Positions 12,960-26,728 of a stretch of DNA of 64,000 bases are shown here, piece after piece. The notes beneath the pieces were generated by a model, which was given only the letters and a program-made list of their open reading frames with translations, ran no database searches and was not told the DNA's origin. Where the stretch lies: assembly GCA_029204225.1 (NCBI GenBank), contig CM055113.1, positions 16,995,745 through 17,059,744 of the forward strand, read 5' to 3'. The stretch's first letter is position 1, and each line of letters starts with the position of its first letter. This DNA is from Diphasiastrum complanatum. Its lineage: Eukaryota; Streptophyta; Lycopodiopsida; Lycopodiales; Lycopodiaceae. The translations under genes were made by a program, and so were the position numbers.

Positions 12960-13440
12960 TGCAATTGACTCCTTCCTCGTTCTTGTGCTCTCCCTTGCTC
13001 TTGAGTGGATTTCTTTTGCTTGCTATATAAAGGAAAATTTCATGTCCACTATAGTGGCCTTCAAAGGTTAGATCTTTACCACCTTAGTCCTTCTTGGAAG
13101 AGAGATACCTTGATGTTGTCAAAATCATGAATATGGGAAATTCTTCCAAAGATGAAGGCAAATCAAGCACATGGATCTAACAAGACGTGAAGCAAGGTAA
13201 CTAAGAGTTTATCCTCTTTCATCTCGAATCCTACTACAACCATCTGATCAATGCTTGCTTAAACTTCGAGGAAATGCTCAATCATGGATTTTCTTTCCAT
13301 CATGTTTGGTAGCATAAGCTTCTAGTTTTACATTAGCTTTACTTCATACATTGCTGGAATCTCCTTCCATGCTTTCGTTTCACTTTTACCATGACAAAGT
13401 TGGTTGTCATTTAGGCTCATAAGAATCCTAGTTTTTAAAT
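12960..13440 (-). pseudogene. Copia gag fragment, minus strand
   Basis: Read leftward from about 13390, the minus strand gives AWKEIPAMYEVKLM, MIEHFLEV and MKEDKLLVTLLHVLL. This matches the copia gag pattern of a Trp helix, an M.eH helix and a double-hydrophobic segment. Stops are frequent. It lies left of copia-C integrase, the wrong order for one element, so it is a separate or rearranged piece. Confidence 0.5.
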
Positions 13441-13499
13441 TTGGCCTTTGATTCTTCCAAACTCTCTAGCTTGCCTTTGTCCATTGGATTTTCCGTATT

Positions 13500-14790
13500 A
13501 AAATTCACTTCCTTCTTGACCTATACTTTCACTCCCTCATCAAAAGGTTCAGTAATTACTTCAGATTGTTCACCTCGGCCCATCTCGTCAACCCTAGAAA
13601 TCACAAGCTTCTGTGCATTTGTGTCATAAATCTTGTATGCCTTGGCCTTCTCATCATATCCAAAGAAAATACACTTGATAGCTTTTGCATCCAATTTCCT
13701 TTGTTTCTCATCAGGAATATGAGCATAAGCATCACAACCAAATACTCTCAAATGAGAGATATTAGGTTTCTTTTCAGTAAAAGCTTCATGAGGTGTCGTA
13801 CCTTCCACGGATTTTGTAGGACACTAATTCAGAATGTGCATAGTTGTGCTACAAGCTTCTTCCCAAAAGGTGTTTGGCAAACCCTTGCTTTTGAGCATCA
13901 CCCTGGCAGATATGTTCTTTTGTTCTGCAACTCCCTTTTGCTATGGTGAATAAGGTGTTGTAGTCTGCCTCTTGATCCTACCTTGATCTTTGCATAGATC
14001 AATAAATTCTGCCAAAAAATACTCACCACCTCCATCGAATCTCAAAGTCTTGATGCAACATCTTGTTTGCTTTTCAACTAATGTCTTGAATTCCCTGAAC
14101 TTGGCAAAAGCATATGATTTCTTGCTTATGATATAATGCATTTGCTATAATCATCAATGAAGGTAATATAGTAATAGTAGCCACTAAGAGATCTAGTCTA
14201 CATAGGTCCACATAGATCACTACAGACAAGATCTAGGATGCCACTGGCTCTCCTTGCTCCACTTTTGGAAAACCTATCTCTATTTTGTTTTCCCAAAATG
14301 CAACCTTTACAGATTTTTCCTTCAAAAGAAATATCAGGCAATCCAATAACTAGATTACTTCTTTTGAGAATCTGTAAACTTTGAGCACTAATATGACCAA
14401 ATCGTTGATGCCAAATATCACTTCGACTATCAACAATGTTTACCATAGCTTGAGCAAAAGATCTCACATTCAATTTGTAGAGTCAATTCTCGTTGACTCT
14501 AGCTCCTATAGCAATCACTTTGTATTGATTCTTGATATCTTTGACAAGACATTTGTCGTTGTCAAATTCAACCTTGAGTTTTTGATCAGCCATCGTCCCA
14601 ACAGATAGTAGATTGTTAGCTAAGCCATGTACATATTGCACATTGCTTATCCACTTTATCATCTTGTTGGCTAACTTCACTGGTACCACTCCAAATCCTT
14701 TAACAAATAGCAATTGGCCATCGGCTTGTCCAACTTCATCACCATTGTGAGTTTCCTTGAGTGCCTTGCTGGAATGTTGTCTTGGCACTC
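13500..14790 (-). pseudogene. Copia-C integrase and protease C-terminus, minus strand
   Basis: Read leftward: LANNLLSVGTMADQKLKVEF (end of the protease domain, about 14600), WHQRFGHISAQSLQILK and the knuckle CKGCILGKQ (GAG-pre-integrase), HSDL-like VCSDLCGPM, LRFDGGGEY, then the integrase tail TPHEAFTEKKPNISHLRVFG and IKCIFFGYDEKAKAYKIYD. The pieces lie in three frames. RT and RNase H are missing on the left. The gag of what is probably the same element lies right of the GC-rich block at 15.6-15.96 kb. Confidence 0.85.
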
Positions 14791-15590
14791 GCCTTGGCAT
14801 GCCAGCGCCCCGGAGACGAGGGTCGATCACACACTTGAAATTTAACCTTCTCAGATTTATCAATAAAGTGGGATATTTCTCAAACTGACTCTGATTACCT
14901 TCTGGGTTTCAGTGTTCGGTAAAAGCGCCAGTCGTAAGGCCGCTTCAAACTTTTTGATTTGGCACATAGCTGAGGGTCGTATCCCGGGACGCCAGCGGTA
15001 TGCCGTCGGGACCATTCGGTCCGCGGCGCCAGCGGTATGCTGTCGAGACCATTTGGTCCAGGAACTGGTTGTCTCCATATCTGTCGCGGCTTGTGGTTCT
15101 GAGTGTTTCTTGCATGAACGTGAATGGGTTAAGCTATTGGGAAATGGGCCCTAACTTGTCGGCTGAGTTGGATGGCTTGGCTGGGTGGAAGTTACCTGTT
15201 TATGGCTGTCCAGTCTGGCGTGGCACCAGGTTGGCTTCCAGCGCTCGTGACGAAGCTTCCAGTTGGTTAAGTCGGATGTAAGTCAGACCACTTGCTTGTA
15301 ATGGATGTTACTCGTTTGTAACGAAGCTTCAAGTTGGTTAAGTTTGATGTATGTCGGGCGGCTTGCTTGGAGGGAAGTCACCCACATCGGGACCCCCGTT
15401 CTGGCATGGCGCCAGGTTGGATCTCAATGTTGGTTTCTGAACTTCCAGTTGGTTAAGTCTGATCGTTGTTGGCGAGTTGGTTGCTTGTATGTCGATTGGG
15501 TTTGGGCAAGAGTTGAAGGCTGGGAAGCTAAGTTGTGGTTCCCGGCTCCCTTTGGGATGCCTGCGCTACACCAGGTGGCCATCCCATCGT
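14780..15590. repeat. GC-rich insertion with internal repeats, unclassified
   Basis: The base composition is clearly more GC-rich than the copia-C pieces on either side. It holds a pair of near-identical units (GCCAGCGGTATGC core) at about 14990 and 15028. A phrase with CTTCCAGTTGGTTAAGT recurs three times (about 15257, 15328, 15442), twice near a GGCGCCAGGTTGG-like phrase. Frames of 80-106 codons cross it but show no known domain. It is probably LTR or transposon sequence that replaced the gag-protease junction of copia-C. Confidence 0.55.
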
Positions 15591-15960
15591 ATGGATTGCA
15601 GCTGATTGTGAAGATGCATCACTGAAGCTACAGTCCTCACTTCGTACTTCTATTTTAATCTTTCCCATGTTGCATGGCTGCTTTCGCAGTCTTCAATCTG
15701 CATGAGTAAATCTTCGTTGATGGACGTAATGATGATCGCCATTGCACACTCATCCTTTCTGATCCATTCAGCTCTCCTCGGGTCTCCCTTTGGAGGCTGC
15801 ACCTCTGAGAGTTCGATCACCGATTAGATGCCTTCGCCCTTCAGAAGTGTTTCGATTTTGAATTTCCATATTCTATAATTTGCGCCATCAAGACTGATTG
15901 CTATTCTTGTCTGGATCGTTGTAGCCATATTGTGTTGCCTAAAGAATCATTGTTTAGATA
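15590..15960 (-). pseudogene. Copia-C gag N-terminal part, minus strand
   Basis: Read leftward from about 15930, it gives SLDGANYRIWKFKIETLLKG, then DECAMAIIITSI, HATWERLK and a YEV...LHNQLQSIR helix. This is the UBN2/copia gag pattern. The frame carries several stops. It sits directly inside the primer-binding site at 15981-15992, as expected for the 5' end of a minus-strand element. Confidence 0.78.
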
Positions 15961-15980
15961 TCAATAGTGATAACCTATAG

Positions 15981-15992
15981 GCTCTAATACCA
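15981..15992 (-). promoter_or_regulatory. Primer-binding site of copia-C, minus strand
   Basis: GCTCTAATACCA on the plus strand is the reverse complement of TGGTATTAGAGC, one mismatch from the initiator tRNA-Met site. It adjoins the LTR that starts at 15993. Confidence 0.85.
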
Positions 15993-16500
15993 TGTCGTGA
16001 ACGGGTTTTGTATCGCAAACGGATTTGTTTCTTTTGAGTTTTCTCATGTGGAAGCTTGCAGGATTCTAGACACGCAACTACAGATCACAGAACAGAAATC
16101 ATTCTAGCAATCAAGACAGCAAAAAACAAGGAGATGGACAAGAGAGAGCAACTGTATTATCAGTTTGATTTTCAAAGAGAGGTGATTAGTGTCTCGCTCA
16201 TTGGCGGCCTGACACTCTACTCTTTCGTTGTGTTCTGCTTGTTGGTAGACTTTCATGCACAGCTACTTTGTTTCTCTATTCTTTTCTTTTTCTGCTCTAC
16301 TCACTCTCGCACTCTTTTCAGTGTGTTTTGTTGATCCAGACTGTGTGGAGTTTACAAGATAGCTAAACAGAGAATTACAAGAGTAGTTAACGCCAATCAA
16401 TCAGTTAGTTACTCTCTGTTATTGCTAGTTGTTTCAGCTGAGCATAGAGTTTAAGACTCCATGCCCGTTGAGCTACCAGCTGGCAGCGCAAAAGATTTTT
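15993..16500 (-). repeat. 5' LTR of copia-C, minus strand (right edge approximate)
   Basis: It begins TGTCGTGAACGG right after the primer-binding site. On the minus strand it therefore ends in CA. The right edge could not be fixed; recognisable copia-D gag resumes at about 16529. Confidence 0.65.
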
Positions 16501-16528
16501 ATTTGTTTTCTTTTTGTTTCTTGTCGTG

Positions 16529-16921
16529 TCATGTCTTTTGAACCTGGAGGCATGTTTGACTTTCGCGAATCATTCGACCTTTGAGTTTTGCTTCGCTTCC
16601 TGCCTTAGGGTTTTTGAGGTACGCGACAAAGTTGCAAGAGTTCACAATTTCTAACAAAGCTTGATCAAATCCCCTATTGCGATGACTCAAGTCCTCTTGA
16701 CGTTGTTCTTCCTGCAAAAGCTATCCACCTAACTCTTCATAGGTTGGAAGATTTTCCCATGTGGCTATACTTGTCACAAACATCTGATGTGGCTCACTCA
16801 AACTATTCAATGTCAATTGCACAATCTCACGATCCTGAACTCCCTCTCCAACGGTGACTAATTGATCTCGGATCTCCTTTACCTTCAATAGGTGATCGGG
16901 AATGGTTGCATCATCATCCAT
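16529..16921 (-). pseudogene. Copia-D gag fragment, minus strand
   Basis: Two adjoining frames give DHLLKVKEIRDQLVTVGEGV, then IVQLTLNSLSEPHQMFVTSI and LPTYEELGG, the typical C-terminal half of copia gag. A stop separates the second frame, which carries a basic tail (GSEAKLKGRM). Neither the N-terminal half nor the Zn-knuckle is visible. Confidence 0.75.
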
Positions 16922-17320
16922 TCATAATGTGTGCAACTCATTTTCAAGAATAGCACTCGAGATGTGTAGTCAGGTCCTACCTAGTCAATTGACTGGCCCA
17001 CAGTATGGTAACACAATAAGCCTACTTCTATTTTGACTCTCTCTCTAAAAGTAGACTTTACTTTTCATTCAAATTTATACATAGCATCAAAGTTAACAAA
17101 TTTTAGGCATAGAAAACTTTGATCTAAACTTATCAAGTTTTTTTCATATGAGTGGCTTAGTGAAATATTAGCTAGTTGCTCATCTGTACCACATTGAACA
17201 ACATTGTTGTGGTCAGGTAAATCAAGCTTCCTACTAGTTCCCTATACAACGTAGCATCAAATGGTTGTGACTCATCAAGCTTCGAAAGTTGTTACATGGC
17301 TTAATAGGTGTGTTCACTGG
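16922..17320. other. Spacer inside copia-D, not recognised
   Basis: About 400 bp of AT-rich sequence between gag and RT pieces of the same orientation. The order gag-left, RT-right is wrong for a minus-strand element, so a rearrangement boundary lies here. Confidence 0.4.
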
Positions 17321-18683
17321 CTAGCAATGATGTAGCCTGAACCTGTGTAGCAGCTCGTTGACGTACTTGACCTGTGTTAGCCCCAGATTATGTCTTTTTG
17401 GCCATACTTCCACTCCAAGACAATATCGTAGTAGGTTGAGATCTATCATCTCGAATTTATTCATGAGATCATTCTTGATCATATGTATCATCTCTTGATT
17501 ATTTCCAATGATAATCAAGTCATCGGCATGAAGAGCAGCCAAGGCAATCCTACCATCAAAGCATAAGACATAAGAATTAGGGTCAGAATGTGTTCTCACC
17601 ATCCCCTCAAAATGAAAACAGGCATCAATATTGCTATACCATGCACATGTTGCCTATTTGAGTCCATAAAGGTCTTTCTTCAAGAAACATATTTTATGCT
17701 CATGTCCTTTCTCAACAAAGCCTTTAAAGTTGATCCATAAGCAATTCTTTTTTCAGCAGGCCAACCAAAATGTGAAGCTAAAGCAAAAAAACAAACGTAA
17801 AGTATTCCACTTACACACTAGTGCAAAGGTCTCCTTGTAGTCGATGCCTTTACTTTGTGGTAACCTTTGATCACCAATCTCGCCTTATGTTTTGCAATGC
17901 TCCCATGTACATGGTACTTAATCCTATGTACCCATGTACATCCAATGGGTTTCTTACTAGTTGGTGGTTCCACTGAGTCCCATGTGCCATGCTTGGCAAT
18001 TGAATGAATCTCTTCTCTCATGGCTTTGACCCAAATCTTATCATCCTTATCTTTATCATAAGTCAAAGGCTCTTTGCTTTGAATTATTCTTGATAAAAAA
18101 AGTGTAACTCATTTCATACCTATGAAGTTGCATCTTCTCTCTTGTTGATCTTCGTAGCTCTCCTTGGATGGATAATTTATGAAAGTCATCTATATCATGA
18201 CTCTCCATCAATATTTCAAACCATTTGAGGAGTAACCTATTAGATGATCTGCTTCCTGGTGAGAATGTGTCCCAAGGTACATCTTTCTCTTTGAATTTGT
18301 CACCTGCGACTTCAATTGTCTTGGATCCAAATGGTTTATCTCTCTTCCATCATGTCTCACGAGGTTGTGAGGTGGTATCACAAGGTGCATCACCTTGTCC
18401 ACCATTAGGAATATCTAAAAATGGTCTGTCATCAAGAGGAATTCTTACCTTGCCATCATTACTACTTGATGTGTCAAACTTTTCAACATCCACATCCTTG
18501 TACAACTTGGATTCATCAAAGATAACATCATGACTAACATGCATTTTTTTCTCCAAAGGATCAAAGCATCTAGAGCCCTTCACACGATCATCATATCCTA
18601 AGAAGATACATTTCAATGATTTTATATCAAGCTTATCCTTATCTTCTTTATAAATGTGTACAAAGGCCTTACATCCAAAGGTT
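17321..18683 (-). pseudogene. Copia-D integrase tail, linker and reverse transcriptase, minus strand
   Basis: Read leftward: FVHIYKEDKDKLDIK and KCIFLGYDDRVKGSRCFDP (integrase tail, 18560-18680), an acidic linker, KIWVKAMREEIHSIAKHGTW and IAKHKARLVIKGY (RT start, 17870-18050). The RT core follows, with LHADDLIIIG at about 17500-17530, where YVDD is usual; Tyr-Val is now His-Ala. It ends near VKYVNELLHRF. Several frameshifts. The right end is cut by the copia-E LTR at 18684. Confidence 0.85.
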
Positions 18684-19436
<753 letters not shown>

Positions 19437-19474
19437 CACGCAGTCAGAATTTGAGGCCCAGTTCATCACCTACT

Positions 19475-20335
19475 CGGTATGGAGATCAACAGAGATCGTG
19501 CAAGCAGAAGGATCACTATAAGCCAAGAATCCTATTTAATCAATGTACTTCGTAGATATGACATGGTGGACTACAAGCCCACGAATACACCTATGGATCA
19601 AGGATCGAAGCTGTCCAAAGACATGTGCCCCAGATTCAAGTAGATAAACAAGAAATGTGCATGAATCCTTATCAATCTGTCATAGGATCTATAATGTATT
19701 CTATGATCTGCACACAACCTGATCTAGCATATTTGGTAAGCACACTGTCTCAATACATGTCCAATCAAGGCTTACAACATCGGAAGGCTCTGCAGAGAAT
19801 ACTGAAGTACATTCAAACTACAAAGCACTATGCTTTGAGCTATGACGGTAATACAGAAGCTGCACTCACACTTGTTACATATTCAGATTCAGATTGGGCA
19901 GGAGATGTGAATACAAAAAATCCACATCATGTTATATTTGTTTCCTTGTAGGAACAACAGAAAGCATAAATGCAATTCGTTGTCCTCTACAAAATCTGAA
20001 TATGTTGCAGCTACATCAACTAATAAAGGTATTAAAATGGCTCAGAAGCCTGTTACAAAATTTGCAATTCCCACATATTGGTCCAACAATACTCCAATAC
20101 GACAATCAGAGCCGCATAACTCTATCTCTGAACCCACGTACTCATGCTAGAACTAAAAACATAGAAGTTCAATTCCATTTTCTTAGAGAGAAAGTTTAGA
20201 ATAAAGATGTTGTACTAAGTTACTATCACACAAACAGTATGTTGGCCGATATTTTAACAAAGCCATTGTCTAGAGATAAACATTCTACCTTAGTAGATAT
20301 GATAAATCTCAATTGTAGTTCATATTCATAGCAGT
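19475..20335 (+). pseudogene. Copia-E RT end and RNase H, broken
   Basis: RT C-terminal sequence (YLINVLRRYDMVDYKPTNTP) at 19525-19595 is followed, after a frameshift near 19620, by YQSVIGSIMYSMICTQPDLA. RNase H opens with TYSDSDWAGDV (about 19875-19910), with both Asp kept. A second frameshift near 19925 separates it from ARTKNIEVQFHFLREKV and the ADILTKPL-like end. The rest of pol and all of gag are missing. Confidence 0.85.
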
Positions 20336-20342
20336 ATGCTAA

Positions 20343-20363
20343 GGGGGGGGGGGGGGGGGGGGG
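20343..20363 (+). repeat. G21 run in the polypurine-tract position of copia-E
   Basis: CTAA is followed by 21 G directly before the LTR start TGTTGG at 20364. A purine run belongs here because it primes plus-strand DNA synthesis, but its length and purity are unusual. Confidence 0.9.
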
Positions 20364-21702
<1,339 letters not shown>

Positions 21703-21705
21703 TAG

Positions 21706-21717
21706 TGGTATCAGAGC
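21706..21717 (+). promoter_or_regulatory. Primer-binding site after the right copia-E LTR
   Basis: TGGTATCAGAGC three bases after the LTR end, complementary to initiator tRNA-Met. It shows that this LTR once served as a 5' LTR. Confidence 0.9.
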
Positions 21718-21765
21718 TGATAATTCATCAGAGCCATCCCCAACATCAAGATTCGCAAATGGCTC

Positions 21766-23575
21766 ACTTTTGTCTTCCTTTTTTTGAATGTCTCTTCTGG
21801 TGTTATTTTTGGTACTACAATGGTAGGACTTCCATTTTGAAGATACATTGTGGTCTAACCAAAAACTCTTTGGTAGTCTCATCTCAGCAAGCATATATCT
21901 GGTGCCCTTCACAATTGTGCAATTCTTGCGCTCAGCTAAACCTTTGAGTTCTAGAGTGTGAGCTGGCATGAACTGTCTCTTGATTCCACAATGGTCACAA
22001 AAGTCTTCAAGCTTATTGGACTTGTACTAACCTCCACATCAGATCTTAAGATCTTAATCTTCCTACCTGTTTGGTTTTTGACCATTGCCTTGAAGCTCTT
22101 AAAAGTAGCAAAAACATCATATTTAGAAAGTAAATCCATGTCTTACGAGACATACATCTATAAAGATGATAAAGTAGTACGCTCTCCCTATAGACATCAT
22201 CATTGTTGGTTCGCATAGATCAATGTGGATTAAGTCTAAGATGTTCTTTGCCCTTGCAACTCCACCACGCTTGAATTTCTCACGATGCTACTTCCCATAC
22301 ATACATAACTCATGGATCGTCTTCAAGTGATCTTTTGTCATGGGCAATCCCCTTACCATCCATAGCTTTCTCATCAAGCTAAGGCTACTCAAGTTCTAGT
22401 GATCGAGTATTTTATGCCATAGATCACTTTGCAATGGAATGGATGAGATAAGTCCATGCTGCCTCTTAACTATAGCATTCAACTTGTACAATTTCATCTT
22501 GGGCTCCCTTGTGCCATCTGCAATGGCTTTGAACTTTTGATTCATACCCTTTACAAAGCAACAATCATGTGCAAACTCTACTTTCAGTTTTTGATCAGTG
22601 ATAACTCCAATTGAAAGTAGGTTTTACTTCAAACCTGGCATGTAAAGTACCTCCTTGATCATTTTGCTTTTCCCATCAGGTAGCTAGATAGAAGCTATGC
22701 CAATGCCCTTGATCTTGCGCATGTCACCATTTTCTTGAGAAACCCATTATCCATCTCCTTCAAACTACTGAACCAATCCTTGTTACATGTCATGTGTCTA
22801 GTGGCTCCCGAATCAATGTACCAAGCATGATCGTTTTGATTAGATGAAAATGTTGATATAAAGATGCTAGAAATCTTCGACTTCACCTTCATCAACAAGG
22901 TCGTCTGCTTGCTTTGGCTTTCCCCTGTCTAATGCCTCTAGATATTTATGGCATTCGCTCTTCCAATGTCCCTTGTTGCTGCAAAAGAAACATTTGTCCT
23001 TATTCTTGGTCTTGTTGGACGATCTCTCATCCTCTTGGGCCTTGGCATACTGCTATTTGGACTTCTTCTTGCACTGCACTTGCTTTGTTTCTAGCATGTC
23101 GCAAGTGCCGGATTGTCAGTGTTTTGGCATCGAGCTTTTACCATTTCTCTTATTTGCTCCTTCTGCATCAAGATTCATATGACTTCATCAAAGTTTGGTA
23201 GTCTTTCCATTGATGCTATTACACTCACAAACATCTGATAAGTCTCTACAATGCCACACAATGCATTATGCACCAACTCTACATCATGTATGCACTCGCC
23301 AATAGAATGCAGTTCATCCCTCATTGTCTTTATTCTTGTCATATAAGTTCAAATGTGCTCCCCTTTCTCCATTCAAACACTATTCAACTTTGACTTCAAA
23401 AAAATAATTCTCAATGGATTTGACATCTCAAACTGCTTCTTCAATACCTTTGATGCCTATCTTGGCCTAAATACATCACTGATGTGCGTAATGATGTGGT
23501 ATTTCATTGACAAGTTGAAGAAGTTCAATGCTCTCTTGTCAAGTGATTTGATGTCCACTTCAAATCCCAACAAGC
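21766..23575 (-). pseudogene. Copia-F gag, protease and integrase, minus strand, broken
   Basis: Read leftward from 23575: gag with ALNFFNLSMKYHIITHISDV and SIGECIHDVELVHNALCGIV, a Zn-knuckle near 22990 (C-F-x-x-x-NKGHWKSEC type), then protease WYIDSGATRHMT at about 22795-22830 with its catalytic Asp intact. Decayed GAG-pre-integrase follows, then integrase pieces (FATFKSFKAMVKNQTGRKIK; ELKGLAERKNCTIVKG; RLPKSFWLDH). The left end is cut at about 21766 next to the copia-E leader. No RT is attached. Confidence 0.82.
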
Positions 23576-24351
23576 TCACACATGTGAGGAATGATCCTCA
23601 AGTGTGAATGATCTTATTAGGCTTTTGTTTAGCACATAAATTGATTCTAGATTGAATGCCAAGATCTAGTACAAGATTATATGGCTAAATCACAATCTAG
23701 CATGCTAAGAATCAAAGAGTGATTGCTTTGAAAAACAAGAGAGAAGAAGTACAAGAATTTAATGCATTAGCATAAGCCTCTACTCAAGTTAGAGAGAGAA
23801 AGTGAGAGCAAAATTCAAGTAAACAATGGTGTAGATCCAAAATGACATGAAATAGCTTCAAAGCTTGGTTCTTCATAAAAAATTATGAGAGAGTCTACAC
23901 ATATTTATGGAGTTTGGAGTGGCTCAAGGTAGAACCATCTCTCTCCAACTTTCATCCACATCTAAAAGTGAAAACTAGAGAATTAGTGACATTTGTCACT
24001 TTACATGCATGCATTTCTACCTACTTTTACCAAGTGTCAAATTTTCAACCAGAATTGTACAAATCATCATGCATGTGTCCAATTCACTTTGTGCATGCCT
24101 TGAATGTCACTATGGATCACTTACAACCATTGCATGTGATATGTCACGAGTTTCTACAAGCCTATTATTGACATATCTATGTCTACATTCTATATGCAAG
24201 TTGTATATTACCAACTAGACTTGAAGAACCCATGTAGCTCGAGTTTCTTCTAGGCCAAATTTGGCATTTACAATATGAAACAACATATACACATAGAAAA
24301 AACTTTGTCAAAAGCCTAAAGTCAAGATAGATGATTTTTCATTTTTCAACA
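23572..24351 (-). repeat. 3' LTR of copia-G, minus strand
   Basis: On the minus strand it starts TGTTGAAAAATG right after a polypurine tract TAGGAGGAT (plus-strand 24352-24360). Its other end carries CAAGCTCACACATGTG and AATGATCCTCAAG, which recur next to the primer-binding site at 29.09-29.13 kb. This links it to the gag-protease at 27.2-28.3 kb as the two ends of one element. The exact left edge is uncertain by a few bases. Confidence 0.72.
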
Positions 24352-24439
24352 ATCCTCCTAAAAATTAATCTATGTTGACTTGAACATGGATCTTGGAATT
24401 ATTCCAAGATTGGCTCTATGCTTGGTGAAGGAATTTTTG

Positions 24440-25705
24440 CTCAAAGGTTTGGTGAGCAATTTCAAGATGATGTGTCGATGTGCTCCAAGTAGATTTCCCC
24501 TCCAATGAGCTTCTCTCTCACGAAGTGATGTGCGACTTCGATGTGTTTGCTCCTTGCATGAAGTATTGGATTGTTGTCAAGGGCTTGTGCTGAAATATTG
24601 TCACACATGATCAAAGGTAGATCATCTTCCTTGACTACCTTTAGCTCCACAAGCAACCTCTTGATCCAAAGCACTTCTTTTGTTGAAGCAGTAAGTACCT
24701 TATATTCAGCTTCACAAGATGAGAGTGATATGGTATCTTGCTTTTTGGAAAGCCAAGATATCAAATTTCCTCCAAGATATATGACATATGCACTTGTAGA
24801 TTTCCGATCTACTTTATCACAAGCAAAATCTGAGTCAGAATATCCAACAATAGAAAGATCTTCACTTTTGTATAACAAACCACAATCATAGGTTGAAGAT
24901 ATTTACCTAAGTAACCTTTTGGCCATTTTCCAATGATGAATAGCAGGATTTTGCATAGCTTGGCTCAACTTATAAACACTAAAATTTACATCAGGCCTAG
25001 TTATGGTGAGCCAAATTAAGGAGCCTATAAGACTCCTAAAAAGAGTGATGTCCACAAAGGATCTTTCATCACCTTTGTTAGGGTCTTTTACAATTTGCTC
25101 CATAGGAGTATCAATTCTCTTACAATCTAGCATATTGAACTTTTTTAACATTGAAAGAACATACTTGGATTGACAAACAAAAACTTTCTCATTATGGAAG
25201 TCAATCTCTAATCCTAAGATGTAATGAATTTTTCCAAGATCTCGCATCTTGAATTCTCTTCCAAGTGCAATTTTGGTTTCTTCAACTAGATTGATACAAC
25301 TTTCTTTTAGGATAATATCATCAACCTAAATGAGAAGAATGACAATATCACTATCACAAAACTTGACATACAAGGAAGGATCCTAGTTAATAAGATTGAA
25401 TCCTAGTGAGATAAGAAAAGTATTAAGTCGAGAATACCACGATCTTGGTGCTCGCTTTAGTCCATAGAGACTTTTGAAGAGCAAGCATACTTTGGTCTTG
25501 TCTTGGATGAACCCAAGGGGTTGATCCATATAAATTTCTTCTTCTAGATATCCATTTAAAAATGCATTTGAGACATCTAATTGAAAAACTTGCCATTTGA
25601 AAGAACAAGAAATAGAAATGATGATTCTAATTGATACCATCTTTGCAACTGGAGCAAAAGTCTCCTCATAATCAAGTCCATAAACTTGAGCAAAACCCTT
25701 TGCAC
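24440..25705 (-). pseudogene. Copia-G reverse transcriptase and RNase H, minus strand
   Basis: Read leftward: FAPVAKMVSIRIII, FQLDVSNAFLNGYLEEEIYM, SLYGLKRAPRSWY, the VDDIIL core at about 25310-25325, MRDLGKIHYILGLEI, LIGSLIWLTITRPDV, then RNase H with GYSDSDFACDKVDRKSTS, SLSSCEAEY and the end HARSKHIEVAHHFVREKL. The Tyr of YVDD is replaced by a TAG stop (25326-25328). The RNase H frame of 138 codons is intact. A stop lies near 24901. Confidence 0.9.
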
Positions 25706-25715
25706 AGCCCTATGT

Positions 25716-26728
25716 TTCACTCAAGGATGAAACACATTGCAATCAAGTACCACTTGATAAGGGATCTGACTGGCAAGAAGATGTTGTAGACTACATTCAT
25801 TGGAACAAAGGAGATGGTAGCTGACATTTTCACAAAGGCCTTGGACAAAGGTCTATTCGAGAAACAGAGGAGCAGTCTTGGAGTCATCAAGCTATCATGC
25901 TTTGAGAGGGAATCGAAGAAACAAAATGTTTCTAGTGCCAAAGCCTTGCTAGCCCTCCACTCTGATTTTGACAGAAAAGACACAAAAAACAAAAATTTCT
26001 GCGAACAATTTTGCGACACACAACATGAGATTGTTTTGAGACACAAAATCATTCTTGCTCCACGAACGGTCAAGAAGATCATCCAAGTACCAAAGGGTAC
26101 AAATATTTGATTTGATATCATGACATCAGCAGAAGTACTCTAGAACGTGGGTAATATGGCACTCTCGTAATTCACGATTAGTTGTAGATGTTTAATCTTT
26201 CTAATCTGAAAGTTATACGATGCGACACGAAAAAGTTTGAGAAACAATTTACTTTCTGTTTGATGCATAATACTGTAAGAAAGACAAGAAGTCTAAAAAA
26301 TACAAAAAACACAGAATACACGTCCACCTGTGAGCGATACAATTTTGTAGAGGATCTGTAGATCCAGAGTCCACTAGTAAGCGAGACATTATTCGTGAGA
26401 GAACTGTATTTCTCTCACGCCAATGCACTGTGTGGATCTGTCGCACAGTGCTTGAAAAATCAAAAGATCAGTAGATAATATTGTAGCTATTATGCACATA
26501 TTATTCTGTATGATTATATGATCTCGAATGTATTTTTGTCTGCTACTATTCGTGTATCTGATTCACTTGTTTACTCAATTTTGCACTTTGGTTTGATTTC
26601 GTTGAATGCTATATTAATCTGTTAACATAGATTAGTAGTGTCTATCTACACTTTGAAGGATTGTAGGAATGATATAGCCGACATGACCAGCAATCATATC
26701 TGAATTCCTGACAAACTGATTTTATTCG
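25716..26728 (+). mobile_element. Copia-A-like fragment: RNase H end plus 3' LTR, inserted in copia-G
   Basis: From about 25735 the sequence follows copia-A 4200 onward: KHIAIKYHLIRDL, ADIFTKALDKGLFEKQRSSL, polypurine GAGAGGGAA, then an LTR from about 25908 (TCGAAGAAAC) through landmarks shared with copia-A such as CACTAGTAAAGCGAGAC-like and CTCACGCCAATGCACTGTGTGG. The LTR end diverges after about 26720. It lies where copia-G should have its integrase. Confidence 0.85.
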
